Assembly (NCBI RefSeq): GCF_001274775.1
Contig: NZ_LGUE01000001.1
Location: 1,337,705-1,401,704, forward strand
Length of the DNA stretch: 64,000 nucleotides
DNA from: Rossellomorea marisflavi
GTDB lineage: Bacteria; Bacillota; Bacilli; Bacillales; Bacillaceae_B
Direction: 5' to 3'
Part shown: positions 1 through 8,709 of the stretch, piece by piece
Position numbering within the stretch: the stretch's first letter is position 1
How the letters are laid out: every line of letters begins with the position of its first letter
Notes under the pieces: model-generated
Told to the model about the DNA's origin: nothing
What the model saw: the letters and a program-made list of their open reading frames with translations, nothing else
Databases searched by the model: none
Position numbers and translations under genes: made by a program

Positions 1-332
1 AGCTGGACACCAAGCGCAGGCGGGTCCCTCTGGCCCGACAAGCACAAGACGAGTCACTCGGAAAGACGTTCTGTGCCTTTTTGAGATCTTTGACTTATGA
101 CCTCGAGGGTCAACCCGCCAGAGCTGGACACCACCAAAAGCGCAGGCGGGTTGGTCTGACCCGACAAGCATAAGACGAGAACCCGGAAAGGCGTTCTGTG
201 CCTTTTTGAGATCTTTGACTTATGACCTCGAGCCTCAAGCCCCCGGAGCTGGACACCACAAAAAGCGGAGGCGGGTCCCCCTGACCCGACAAGCATAAGG
301 CAAGAACCAGGAAAGGCGTTCTGTGCCTTTTT
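1..332. repeat. Three tandem copies of a ~123-bp intergenic repeat (family A)
   Basis: Copies begin at 1, 122 and 247, each opening with AGCTGGACACC, so the unit is about 121-125 bp. The third copy loses similarity near 332, and the first may extend off the window. Each unit carries nested inverted repeats readable on the minus strand: CATAAG with CTTATG outside, AAAGGC with GCCTTT inside. From memory, similar AGCTGGACA-type elements are common between genes in many Bacillaceae genomes; I cannot name a published family. Short open frames crossing it look spurious. The rest of 333-481 holds nothing I recognise. Confidence 0.85.
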
Positions 333-481
333 GAGCTCCAATCAATATCACTTGGACTCCAAACACAAGACCAGGTATTAAGGTGCCCTGCGGCTAGGTA
401 TAACTCTCTCAGTAATCGCATGTTGAGCAGATGATGATGCAGGTTAAAACCCACCTCTGACCTTCCCTTACTGCAGAAGAC

Positions 482-506
482 AAAAAAAGAGACGGTTTCC
501 CGCCTC
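482..506 (-). terminator. Rho-independent terminator of spoVM
   Basis: Read on the minus strand, a 7-bp stem GAGGCGG/CCGTCTC (one G-U pair) with a GAAA tetraloop is followed by seven T residues. It starts six bases after the spoVM stop codon. Confidence 0.85.
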
Positions 507-512
507 CAGGTG

Positions 513-593
513 CTATTCTTTCTTGAACGTCCCCAGCATGGCCCTGACAAGGCCTCCAAGAAATTTCGGTAATTTGATTGTATAGAAACGCAT
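513..593 (-). CDS. spoVM: SpoVM, 26-residue spore morphogenetic peptide
   Basis: A 26-codon minus-strand frame encodes a peptide beginning MRFYTIKLPKFLGG and ending in TFKKE, nearly identical to B. subtilis SpoVM (MKFYTIKLPKFLGG...). In B. subtilis this amphipathic helix recognises the positively curved outer forespore membrane and anchors SpoIVA at the base of the coat; the proline that gives its unusual membrane insertion is present here. A GGGGAGGGA ribosome binding site lies 6 bases before the ATG, and a terminator follows directly. It sits downstream of thiN, as in B. subtilis. It is too short for most gene finders. Confidence 0.96.
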   Translation of the reverse strand: MRFYTIKLPKFLGGLVRAMLGTFKKE

Positions 594-668
594 TTTCAAG
601 TCCCTCCCCACAATCTATAGAACATACTCATTACAAATCGCTTATACAAGCCGATCTACACGTTTGGG

Positions 669-1316
669 TCAAGAAGCATCATTGCTTCTTATCACCATTA
701 TTATGCCGTCGGAAAAAGAAAAAGTACCATGCGATTGTATAAGTTCATTACTAATACATAGTGTGGATCCCCAGTAAATATTCCGGTTGGTGAGGGGATA
801 TTTGAAGCCGGACAGGGTCAACCCCTGCACAATGGGGCTGATCGGGACGAACGAAATATACGTGTAGCGGGGGTTCGTTTCCACCCCGTGCTCCCCCGGC
901 CTCTTTATATACATTTCATTCAGGGAATCAACGAGACGAACTGAGATCCCTTTCAAGTCATCTTTAAGAAGAAGCTGCACATTTCCCATAAAATGATCCA
1001 GACGGCCGCCGGTTGCACCGTAAATGGTGATATCTTCGGGATCCTGTTCAACCGCCCAGTTCAAAGCGAGTTCGAGGTCTGTTTCGTCCTTCTCCGGCCT
1101 ATAGCGATTCACTTCTTCAACACGGGAAGAGATCAGTTGCCATTCACGTAGGCTCACCGAATCAAAGTCACCGAAAGCGACATGAGGCTCCATTCCCTTT
1201 TCCAGGAGGGTGAACACCCCCCTGTCCACCCCTACCCATATATGACCATCCATAGGGACATCGACCAGGGGCGGAAGGTAGGATGTCGGTCCTCCAGCCA
1301 AAATTGAGATTTTCAT
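669..1316 (-). CDS. thiN: Thiamine pyrophosphokinase
   Basis: The 215-residue product matches the thiamine pyrophosphokinase family, which transfers pyrophosphate from ATP to thiamine to give the cofactor thiamine pyrophosphate. Visible family motifs are the N-terminal LAGG, the acidic GDFDS motif near residue 50, the KDETDLELAL segment near 77 and the GATGGRLDH motif near 100; the acidic residues bind Mg-ATP. The C-terminal half is the beta-sandwich thiamine-binding region. Length equals the B. subtilis protein (214). It begins 24 bases after rpe with a GAGG site and is the penultimate gene of the stp-prkC-rsgA-rpe-thiN run. Confidence 0.95.
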   Translation of the reverse strand: MKISILAGGPTSYLPPLVDVPMDGHIWVGVDRGVFTLLEKGMEPHVAFGDFDSVSLREWQLISSRVEEVNRYRPEKDETDLELALNWAVEQDPEDITIYGATGGRLDHFMGNVQLLLKDDLKGISVRLVDSLNEMYIKRPGEHGVETNPRYTYISFVPISPIVQGLTLSGFKYPLTNRNIYWGSTLCISNELIQSHGTFSFSDGIIMVIRSNDAS

Positions 1317-1340
1317 AGGGTCCTCTTTCCAGCAGAGAAG

Positions 1341-2009
1341 CTACTCTGCTTTCCCCACAGAAGCCGCTGCTTTAAGATCTTCAATTGCTTTTTTACGATC
1401 GCTTTGATTGTAGATGGCTGATCCGGCCACGAATACATCTGCTCCAGCTTCGGCACAAACTGCGATGGTCTCGGGATTGATTCCGCCGTCGACTTCGATC
1501 TCAAGGGCTGGATTCAGTTCATCCGCCCACTTCCTGATTTCTTTGATCTTAGTGACCACCGATGGAATGAACGCCTGACCACCAAAGCCTGGATTGACCG
1601 TCATGAGGAGCACCATATCAATATCGGCTATGAGCGGTTTGAACAGCTCTGAGGCTGTGCCTGGATTAAGGACAACACCTGCTTTCACTCCCCGATTTTT
1701 GATCAACTGAATGGTCCTGTGAATATGCGGATCCGCTTCTACATGCACAGTGATATAATCTGCCCCTGCGTCGGCAAATGCATCTACATACTTGGCCGGT
1801 TCCGATATCATCAGATGGACGTCGAGGGGAAGCCCTGTGATGGGACGAATGGCTTTGACGATCGGCGGTCCCAGAGTGATGTTCGGTACAAAGTGACCAT
1901 CCATTACATCCACGTGAATGTAATCCGCTCCACCCGCTTCAACCTCACGGATGTCCTCCCCTAGTTTAGAAAAATCTGCTGACAGAATCGATGGTGCAAT
2001 CTTCATCAT
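1341..2009 (-). CDS. rpe: Ribulose-phosphate 3-epimerase
   Basis: A 222-residue TIM-barrel protein of the pentose phosphate pathway that interconverts ribulose 5-phosphate and xylulose 5-phosphate. The sequence shows APSILSADF at the start, HVDVMDGHFVPNITLG near 35 (metal-binding His and catalytic Asp), LMTVNPGFGGQ near 140 and EVDGGI near 175 (second catalytic Asp). I chose the ATG at 2009, which overlaps the rsgA stop by one base (TAATG) and gives the family-typical MMKIAPS start; the open frame extends upstream but there overlaps rsgA. The coupling suggests co-translation with rsgA. Confidence 0.96.
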   Translation of the reverse strand: MMKIAPSILSADFSKLGEDIREVEAGGADYIHVDVMDGHFVPNITLGPPIVKAIRPITGLPLDVHLMISEPAKYVDAFADAGADYITVHVEADPHIHRTIQLIKNRGVKAGVVLNPGTASELFKPLIADIDMVLLMTVNPGFGGQAFIPSVVTKIKEIRKWADELNPALEIEVDGGINPETIAVCAEAGADVFVAGSAIYNQSDRKKAIEDLKAAASVGKAE

Positions 2010-2890
2010 TAATACCTCGGCTTTCTTTCTTTGATTTCCTGATGAAAGGATAGATAATGATCGTATCGGTAGGCCGGGATGTCTCCCGCCTCCACTTTCT
2101 CTTTCACCGCGCACTTTGGTTCATTCACGTGCAGGCATCCCCTGAATTTGCAAGCTTCAGAAGCCGTCACCATTTCGGGAAAGCATAGAGGCAGATCGGA
2201 TTCATCAAGCTCCGTGAAGTCCAGTGAACTGAAACCGGGTGTATCTGCCACAAGGCCTCCGTCTACGTGGATGAGTTCCACATGACGTGTTGTATGTTTT
2301 CCCCTTCCAAGGTGGCTTGAGATCATGGCGGTCTTCAGATCGAGTTCGGGATCAAGTGCGTTGAGCAGAGAGGATTTCCCGACCCCTGACTGACCTGCAA
2401 ACACCGAAATCTTATCCCTAAGATACGGGGCGAGTTCTTTGACGCCCTGTTCCGTTTTCGAAGAGGTCGTCAGCACTTCATACCCCATCCTCCGGTAGTC
2501 GTCTGCGTATCGGTGGATCCTGCCCATCTCCTCCTCCGTAAGAAGGTCCATTTTCGTAATGCAGATGAGCGGGTCGATTTCCTTACTCTCGATAAGGACG
2601 AGGAATCGGTCAAGAAGTGTTGTGCTGAAATCCGGCTCGCTCGCAGAAAAGACGAGGATCGCTTGATCCACATTGGCGATCGGTGGCCTGACGAGCTCAT
2701 TCTTTCGTTCAAAAACCTTCAATATGTATCCATCGGTCACATTGTCCGCCTGGAACTCAACGTGATCCCCAACAAGGGGGGTGATTTTATTTTTCCTGAA
2801 GTTCCCTCTACCCCTGCATTGAGTAACGGTCCCTTCAGAAAGTACGTAATAGAAACCGCTGAGCGCTTTCACAATTTTCCCTTCAGCCAT
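2009..2890 (-). CDS. rsgA: Ribosome small subunit-dependent GTPase RsgA
   Basis: A 293-residue circularly permuted GTPase that acts in late 30S subunit maturation. Domains in order: N-terminal OB-fold RNA-binding region (about 1-65), the permuted GTPase with G4 TKMD (near 113) ahead of the P-loop GQSGVGKSS (near 168) and G3 DTPG (near 217), then a C-terminal zinc-binding segment with Cys and His ligands (C-RGC-HVNEP-C near 247-260). It follows prkC after a 96-bp gap that holds a hairpin. In B. subtilis the orthologue (YloQ/CpgA) is a PrkC phosphorylation target, so the neighbourhood is functionally coherent. Confidence 0.96.
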   Translation of the reverse strand: MAEGKIVKALSGFYYVLSEGTVTQCRGRGNFRKNKITPLVGDHVEFQADNVTDGYILKVFERKNELVRPPIANVDQAILVFSASEPDFSTTLLDRFLVLIESKEIDPLICITKMDLLTEEEMGRIHRYADDYRRMGYEVLTTSSKTEQGVKELAPYLRDKISVFAGQSGVGKSSLLNALDPELDLKTAMISSHLGRGKHTTRHVELIHVDGGLVADTPGFSSLDFTELDESDLPLCFPEMVTASEACKFRGCLHVNEPKCAVKEKVEAGDIPAYRYDHYLSFHQEIKERKPRY

Positions 2891-2936
2891 TCGCTACCTC
2901 CGTTCTGGTTTACATCCTCATTATAATCGAAAATAA

Positions 2937-2972
2937 TGGGACTGTCCCGTCTAAGACGGAGACAGCCCCAAC
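2937..2972 (-). terminator. Hairpin between prkC and rsgA
   Basis: Minus-strand stem pairs GGGCTGTC and CCGTC with GACGG and GACAGTCCC around a TTA loop. The following tract is only ATTATTTT, so it may be a partial terminator or an mRNA-stabilising hairpin. Confidence 0.6.
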
Positions 2973-2986
2973 AAGGACTACTCTTA

Positions 2987-5026
2987 TCAATCATTAGGAT
3001 ATTCCACTGTATCTTCTTTATACTCCTTGCCATCTAGAAGGATCCTGTACTTTCCTTCTTGGCCTTCTTCAAGGGTGAAGGTCAATGTAACAGAGGTTTC
3101 TTCCGTGATGGCCAGAAGTTGATCGCTATCATCCAATTTCTTATTGGCATCCTCGATATAAATATCAACGGATTGAGGGGTCCCGTCTTCCTTTTCATAA
3201 GGAATCGAAAGCTCTAGAGGCACTTCTTTCGTCGTTTTAGACGCTGCTGCCTCTTCTTCTTCCTTCTGTTGAGTCGGGTCCGGGCCTTTAGAAATCGTCA
3301 CATAGATGACATCCCCTTCAAATATCGGCGTTCCCGCTTTGGTTTCCTGGGAGACGACGCTTCCTTCCGGAATATTATCGGAGTAGGCTTCTGCACCTTT
3401 TTCGATCGAGATGCCTCTCAAATCCTCGTACTCTTCAAGAAGTTTGCTATCAAAACCGGTCAGGTCCCTGAGATCGAATGAAACAGGGCCCAGACTTACG
3501 GTTAGTGTGACTGTCGTTTCGTCCGGTATGACCTCCTCACCTTCCGATGGGTCCTGCCGGAGGATGGTTCCCTCCTCCGCCTGGTCATTCACTTCTTCCT
3601 TCTCCACCTCAAACCCAAGCTCCTCGAGATCTTTTTTCGCCTCATCATACATGGCGTCGGTATAATCCTTCATCTCGATTTTCTCTTTTCCCGAGCTTAC
3701 ATAGAGATCGATGGTGGAGCCTTCCTTAGCCGTCCTTCCTCCCTTGGGGTTGGTTTTGATCACTTCCCCTTCAGGAACGGTCTCGCTCGGCTGTTTTTCG
3801 GTCTTGCCCACTACAAACCCTTGAGACACGATGAGAGAGGCTGCTTCAGCTGATTCCTTGCCGGACACATCCGGAACCTCGATTTCCTTGGGTCCGAGGA
3901 GATCCGGGATGAAATAAACGGCCGCCGCACCCAGCAGCACCAAGAGGAAAAAGAGTGAAACAATCAGGATCGGCCACTTCTTTTTATTTTTGTCTTTCGA
4001 TTTCTTCTTTTTCTGCTTATCTTTCTTGCCCTTCTTCGCTTCCACTACTGGAGCCGACGGCTTCGTATCCATTTCTTCAGGTGTTGAGTGATGATGGACG
4101 ATCGTATCGTCCAGATTGGAGTGTGCATTCTGGTCGGTTATGACCGGAATGGCCTTCGTTGCTTCATCATCCAGGGGCACGCTGAATCTAGGTTCGTCCA
4201 GACGACCGGGCTCAAGGCATGTCGTTAGCTCTTCCTGGAGTTCATCCAGATTTTCATATCTTCTGAAAGGATCTTTGGCTGTTGCTTTCAGGACGATATT
4301 CTCGACGCTCTGCGGGATATGCGGTGCCCACCGCTTCATGGAAGGCGTCTCGGACTGCAAATGCTTCAAAGCAATAGAAACAGCAGATTCTCCAGAAAAC
4401 GGGAGGCGTCCGGTCAGCAATTCGAACATGACGATCCCAAGGGAATAGATATCCGATTTCTTTGTTGCCATCCCCCCCCTTGCCTGCTCGGGAGACAAAT
4501 AGTGAACGGACCCGAGAACCGAGTTCGTCTGGGTGATGGAGGTGGCACTCAAGGCCATGGCAATTCCGAAATCGGTAATTTTGACATTGCCTTCTTCGTC
4601 CAGAAGGATGTTATGGGGCTTGATATCCCTATGGATGATATGATTCTGGTGGGCGTGTGCGATGGCCTTGGTCAACTGCTTCATGATATCGATCGCTTTT
4701 TCCACATCCACGGGGGAATGTTGCTGTATGTACTGCTTCAAGGTCATGCCATGGACGTACTCCATCACGATATAAGACAGGTCATCCTCCTCACCGACGT
4801 CGTATATGCTGACGATATTCGGGTGGGTCAGGCTTGTGGCAGATTGTGCTTCACGCTGGAAGCGCTTGATGAATTCTTCTTCATTGGCGAAATCCAACCG
4901 CAGCGTCTTGATGGCGACTTCCCGGTCAAGGATCATATCATGGGCAAGGTATACATTGGCCATGCCGCCCCCGCCGATCAGTTTGATAATTTTGTAGCGG
5001 CCACTGATGCGCTTTCCATTCATCAT
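2987..5026 (-). CDS. prkC: PASTA-domain Ser/Thr protein kinase
   Basis: A 679-residue membrane kinase that senses muropeptides and controls germination, stationary-phase and cell wall functions. The N-terminal kinase domain (about 10-270) has the glycine loop IGGGGMANVYLA, the lysine in VAIKTLR, the catalytic loop HRDIKPHNILL, the DFG motif and an activation loop rich in Ser/Thr. A very lysine-rich juxtamembrane stretch (near 330-350) precedes a single membrane helix (about 353-375). The extracellular part shows three PASTA repeats (about 380-575) and a C-terminal beta-rich tail. It begins five bases after the stop of its cognate phosphatase gene. Confidence 0.96.
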   Translation of the reverse strand: MMNGKRISGRYKIIKLIGGGGMANVYLAHDMILDREVAIKTLRLDFANEEEFIKRFQREAQSATSLTHPNIVSIYDVGEEDDLSYIVMEYVHGMTLKQYIQQHSPVDVEKAIDIMKQLTKAIAHAHQNHIIHRDIKPHNILLDEEGNVKITDFGIAMALSATSITQTNSVLGSVHYLSPEQARGGMATKKSDIYSLGIVMFELLTGRLPFSGESAVSIALKHLQSETPSMKRWAPHIPQSVENIVLKATAKDPFRRYENLDELQEELTTCLEPGRLDEPRFSVPLDDEATKAIPVITDQNAHSNLDDTIVHHHSTPEEMDTKPSAPVVEAKKGKKDKQKKKKSKDKNKKKWPILIVSLFFLLVLLGAAAVYFIPDLLGPKEIEVPDVSGKESAEAASLIVSQGFVVGKTEKQPSETVPEGEVIKTNPKGGRTAKEGSTIDLYVSSGKEKIEMKDYTDAMYDEAKKDLEELGFEVEKEEVNDQAEEGTILRQDPSEGEEVIPDETTVTLTVSLGPVSFDLRDLTGFDSKLLEEYEDLRGISIEKGAEAYSDNIPEGSVVSQETKAGTPIFEGDVIYVTISKGPDPTQQKEEEEAAASKTTKEVPLELSIPYEKEDGTPQSVDIYIEDANKKLDDSDQLLAITEETSVTLTFTLEEGQEGKYRILLDGKEYKEDTVEYPND

Positions 5027-5030
5027 ACGA

Positions 5031-5780
5031 TCACCCGCTTTCCGTTACAGCGGCATACTCAACGATCACTACAGTAATATTATCTTCTCCGCCGTATTCA
5101 TTGGCGCGATCTACCAGAGCTTCCCCTTTATCCGAGAGTGGATGATCTTCAACCAAAATCCGCTGCATCTCTCTTTCCGATACTTTATTGGATAATCCAT
5201 CGGAGCATAATAGCAGCACATCTTCTTCTTCAAACATGATTGTCTTGATATCCATGCTGATGGTTTCTTCTGTGCCGATCGCCCTCAGGATGACATTCTT
5301 CCTTGGATGATGCTCTGCATCTTCCTTCGTGATTTCTCCGCTCCTGACAAGCTCGTTGACAAGGGTGTGATCTTCCGTCAGCTGATGGAACCCATTTTCA
5401 TTAAGGATATAGCCCCTGCTGTCCCCAACATTCACCACAGTGGCGAATAGGGAGGTGCAGATGGCACCGACAAGCGTCGTTCCCATTCCTTCACAATCAG
5501 AATGGGACTGCGCATAAGTGAAAACTTCATGATTGACGTCTGCAATGGTCGACCTCAACCAATTTTCAGCTTCATCAGCTGTATGGAACTTTTCTGTCTG
5601 CCCCCAACGTTCATCGAGGAATGATATGGTCAGCTGACTGGCAACGTCACCTGCACGATGGCCGCCCATCCCGTCCGCTACCACTGCCAGGTAGTCTCCA
5701 TGTCCATTGACAAATACACCTGCACTATCTTCGTTAAGCTGTCTCACTTTCCCTTTATCCGAATAATATACCGTTTTCAC
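5031..5780 (-). CDS. prpC: PP2C-type Ser/Thr protein phosphatase (PrpC/Stp)
   Basis: A 249-residue metal-dependent phosphatase that reverses PrkC phosphorylation. PP2C motifs are visible: QLNEDSAG near 18, VVADGMGGH (metal-binding Asp) near 38, GMGTTLVGA near 105, NVGDSRGY near 123, and the C-terminal GGEDNITVV. I take the GTG at 5780, eight bases after GAGG, giving MKTVYYSDKG as in relatives; a GTG three codons earlier lacks a site. The gene is separated from rsmB by 125 bp, where B. subtilis carries rlmN. Confidence 0.95.
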   Translation of the reverse strand: MKTVYYSDKGKVRQLNEDSAGVFVNGHGDYLAVVADGMGGHRAGDVASQLTISFLDERWGQTEKFHTADEAENWLRSTIADVNHEVFTYAQSHSDCEGMGTTLVGAICTSLFATVVNVGDSRGYILNENGFHQLTEDHTLVNELVRSGEITKEDAEHHPRKNVILRAIGTEETISMDIKTIMFEEEDVLLLCSDGLSNKVSEREMQRILVEDHPLSDKGEALVDRANEYGGEDNITVVIVEYAAVTESG

Positions 5781-5905
5781 ATAGGTCACCTCGTCTCTAC
5801 TGGCACTTCCCCGTGAAGGAAAGGGGCTTCCCCTCTTTCCTCCGTCAAAGAAGGCTTTACTACTCTTACGACTCCGATGGCGAATTTTCCTGCTTTACAA
5901 TACGC

Positions 5906-7243
5906 TTATCCATTTTTCTTCCTGAAGCACGAGATAAAGAATCCATCCCCTCCGAAATCCTGCGGGAATACTTGCAGCAAATGCCCTTGGATGAATGGTT
6001 TTACCGCTTCCGGCATGTCATCAAGGTGGTGGGGTTCGAATTCAGGATGATGCCTCAAGAATTCCGTCACGGTACCTTCGTTTTCATTTTGGTCAACTGT
6101 ACACGTACTATATACAAGGATCCCATCCGTTTTCAGCAGTTTGGATGCAGCATCTAGAATATCAAGCTGGATTTTCTGCAGGGAGTTCAAATCCTGTTCC
6201 TTCTTCACATACTTGATATCCGGCTTCCTTCTCAGAACACCAAGTCCTGAACACGGAGCATCAACAAGGACTCGATCAAAGCTTTCTTCTGCGAATACCT
6301 CTCCGGCTTTGCGGCTGTCGAGGGTACGTGCGTGAACATTGGAAAGACTGAGTCTACCGGCATTTTCAGCGATGAGCTTCACTTTATGGGCATGAAGGTC
6401 AAGGGCGTGTACCTCACCTGTATTCTTCAACATCTCGGCGATATGGGTCGTTTTTCCACCAGGTGCCGCACAAGCATCGAGTACCTTCATGCCTTCTTCT
6501 AATTTAAGGGCATGGGCCACGAGCATGGAACTTTCATCCTGAACCGTCAACCTTCCATTCCGGTATTCATCCGTCTTGGCCAGGTTTCCCCTGAGTGACT
6601 GGATCGCTTCGGGAACGATGGGACTTTCCTGAACGGCGTGCCCATGCCCGGTGAGAATTTCCAACAGTTCTTCCCTTGTCCCTTTCAGCGGATTGACCCT
6701 TGCCGTCTGATTCGGTGCAAGGAGATTTGTTTCACACATGGCCTTCGTTTTCTCGAGACCGAATTGATCGCTCCATCTTTTCACTAGCCATAGTGGGTGA
6801 CTCGTTTCAACGGATACTCTCTCGATGGGATCTTGAATGTCTTCAAGGGACGGAAGCCCCTTCCGCTGTACCGAACGGAGCACACCGTTCACCATCCCGG
6901 AGATTCCTTTGTGACCTCGTTTTTTAGCAATTTCGACTGCTTCATAAAATACGGCCCGATCGGGGATGCGATCCAGATACACAAGCTGATAAAGGGACAT
7001 GCGCAGTAGCTGTCTGACCCAGCTTTCGACCTTTCCTCTTACGAACGGCTTCAAATAATAATCCAGCGTCATCTTCCGCTGGATCGTTCCATATGTAAGC
7101 TCGGTAAGGAGACCGACATCCCTTGATGGGATATCGTTCTTCTCGATGACATGATTGAGCAGCAGATTGCTGTAGGATTGGTTTTTTTCAACGGCTTCAA
7201 TGACTTCCAGTGCGGCTTCCCTGACCGTTTTCTGCTTACTCAT
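5906..7243 (-). CDS. rsmB: 16S rRNA m5C967 methyltransferase
   Basis: A 445-residue SAM-dependent RNA methyltransferase. An N-terminal NusB-like RNA-binding domain (about 1-140) precedes the Rossmann catalytic domain with the SAM-binding [12 protein letters not shown] motif (near 253), the PC motif DAPCSGLG (near 321) and the catalytic Cys in YSTCTV (near 378). It overlaps fmt by eight bases, with the ATG inside the fmt stop region, so translational coupling is likely. Its stop codon (GGATAA) overlaps an ATG that opens only a 15-codon frame, discussed among the findings. Confidence 0.95.
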   Translation of the reverse strand: MSKQKTVREAALEVIEAVEKNQSYSNLLLNHVIEKNDIPSRDVGLLTELTYGTIQRKMTLDYYLKPFVRGKVESWVRQLLRMSLYQLVYLDRIPDRAVFYEAVEIAKKRGHKGISGMVNGVLRSVQRKGLPSLEDIQDPIERVSVETSHPLWLVKRWSDQFGLEKTKAMCETNLLAPNQTARVNPLKGTREELLEILTGHGHAVQESPIVPEAIQSLRGNLAKTDEYRNGRLTVQDESSMLVAHALKLEEGMKVLDACAAPGGKTTHIAEMLKNTGEVHALDLHAHKVKLIAENAGRLSLSNVHARTLDSRKAGEVFAEESFDRVLVDAPCSGLGVLRRKPDIKYVKKEQDLNSLQKIQLDILDAASKLLKTDGILVYSTCTVDQNENEGTVTEFLRHHPEFEPHHLDDMPEAVKPFIQGHLLQVFPQDFGGDGFFISCFRKKNG

Positions 7244-8189
7244 GTTCTTCACCGAACCTGTTCCCGACTGTAAGGTGAGAGCCCGCGCCCCTTAAATAGT
7301 CCTTGGCACTCATCCGCTTTTTGCCCGAGGGTTGAAGGTCGGTCACTTTGATGGATGTATCATCACCTGTAGAAACGATGAATCCATCCTCTTCGATCGC
7401 AAGGACCTCCCCGGTTACCGCTGAACCATGACCCTTCACCTTTTCACCCCACCAGATCTTCATAACGGCTCCAGCAAGGGTCGTATACGCCACGGGCCAC
7501 GGGTGCAGACCTCGGATATGGTTGTACACTTCCTTCCCGGATTTTGTCCAATCTATCTTTTCCTGCTCACGTTTGATGTTCCACGCGAAGGTGGCCTGTT
7601 CTTCGTCTTGTTTGACCGGTGAGACGGATCCGTCCAGAAGCTTTGGAAGTGTCTCGATCAGAAGGGCTGAGCCCGCTTCGCTCAACTTATCATGGAGGGT
7701 TCCCACATGATCCGTTTCTTCGATCTCAACTTCAACCTGGCTGATGATATCCCCTGCATCCAGCTTTTCTACCATATACATGATGGTGATACCCGTGGAG
7801 GATTTTCCCTGAAGGATGGAGTAATGGATCGGAGCCCCTCCCCTGAGTTCAGGCAGCAGTGACGCATGGACGTTGATACAGCCATGCTTGGGTGCGTCGA
7901 GGAGGCGCTTCGGAAGAATCTGGCCGAATGCTGCCGTTACGATCAAGTCGGGTTCCAATGCGAGCACTTCCTCCAGTTCATCGGAATTCTTGATCTTTTC
8001 CGGCTGGAAGATGGAGATACCGTGCTTTTCAGCCTCTACCTTGACGGGTGGGGGCGTGAGGATGCGTTTTCTTCCCACAGGACGATCGGGTTGGGTTACA
8101 ACAGCAACCACTTCATACTCGTTCTCGATCAACGCTTTCAGGACCGGGACGGAAAAATCCGGGGTCCCCATAAAAATCACTTTGGTCAT
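7236..8189 (-). CDS. fmt: Methionyl-tRNA formyltransferase
   Basis: A 317-residue enzyme that formylates initiator Met-tRNA using 10-formyl-tetrahydrofolate. The N-terminal formyltransferase fold shows [12 protein letters not shown] at the start, the folate-site [17 protein letters not shown] motif (catalytic Asn and His, near 107) and the GITIMYM-LDAGDI segment near 135. The C-terminal domain (about 205-317) binds tRNA. It overlaps def by four bases, pairing formylation of new chains with their deformylation as in most Bacilli. Confidence 0.97.
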   Translation of the reverse strand: MTKVIFMGTPDFSVPVLKALIENEYEVVAVVTQPDRPVGRKRILTPPPVKVEAEKHGISIFQPEKIKNSDELEEVLALEPDLIVTAAFGQILPKRLLDAPKHGCINVHASLLPELRGGAPIHYSILQGKSSTGITIMYMVEKLDAGDIISQVEVEIEETDHVGTLHDKLSEAGSALLIETLPKLLDGSVSPVKQDEEQATFAWNIKREQEKIDWTKSGKEVYNHIRGLHPWPVAYTTLAGAVMKIWWGEKVKGHGSAVTGEVLAIEEDGFIVSTGDDTSIKVTDLQPSGKKRMSAKDYLRGAGSHLTVGNRFGEEHE

Positions 8190-8671
8190 TCTTCTTCAAA
8201 CCTTTCTAATTCATCTTCCGTCAGGAGCTTTTCAGTCTTTGTATTGAAAAGGACACCATGCAAATGATCGATTTCATGCTGGATCGCCCGGGCAAGGAAC
8301 CCTTCTGCCCTGCCTTCAAGCCATCTTCCCTTCCGGTCCTGCGTCCTGAATGAGATGCTATATGGTCGGCTCACTTCCCCGAAAAGACCAGGGAAACTCA
8401 GGCATCCTTCAAGATCGGTCTGCTCCCCTGAATGTTCAAAGATTTCGGGATTGATGAGTTCGATCGTGCCTGTTTCATCCCCGATATCCACGACGGCTAC
8501 TTGGAGGTCAACTCCCACTTGTGGTGCAGCAAGTCCGACACCATCTGCTTCGATCATCGTTTCGTACATATTATCAAGAAGCTTTTTCAATTTTTTATCA
8601 AACTCCTTCACCGGTTCACATCGCTTTACGAGGATCGGATCGGGATGCATGACGATCGGTAATACAGCCAT
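8186..8671 (-). CDS. def: Peptide deformylase
   Basis: A 161-residue metalloenzyme that removes the N-formyl group from nascent proteins. All three family motifs are present: [10 protein letters not shown] (near 44), EGCLSFPG (near 87, metal-ligand Cys) and QHEIDHLHG (near 130, two metal-ligand His and catalytic Glu). Its short length fits the type I form rather than the longer type II deformylases of Gram-positives. It overlaps fmt by four bases and follows priA after 38 bp. Confidence 0.97.
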   Translation of the reverse strand: MAVLPIVMHPDPILVKRCEPVKEFDKKLKKLLDNMYETMIEADGVGLAAPQVGVDLQVAVVDIGDETGTIELINPEIFEHSGEQTDLEGCLSFPGLFGEVSRPYSISFRTQDRKGRWLEGRAEGFLARAIQHEIDHLHGVLFNTKTEKLLTEDELERFEEE

Positions 8672-8709
8672 TCAAATTCCAACTTTCTATAATTGTTTCG
8701 CCAGTAAGG

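Noticed and set aside
54-559. Two overlapping minus-strand frames of 95 and 149 codons at the left end
   Set aside because: They run through the family A repeats and over spoVM in another frame; composition tracks the repeat, not a protein.
608-668. Sigma-E promoter for spoVM
   Set aside because: I looked for it because B. subtilis spoVM is sigma-E dependent, but no pair of elements with acceptable match and spacing stands out.
4319-5077. 252-codon plus-strand frame opposite prkC
   Set aside because: It is antisense to the conserved kinase domain and has no recognisable motif or site; a shadow of codon bias.
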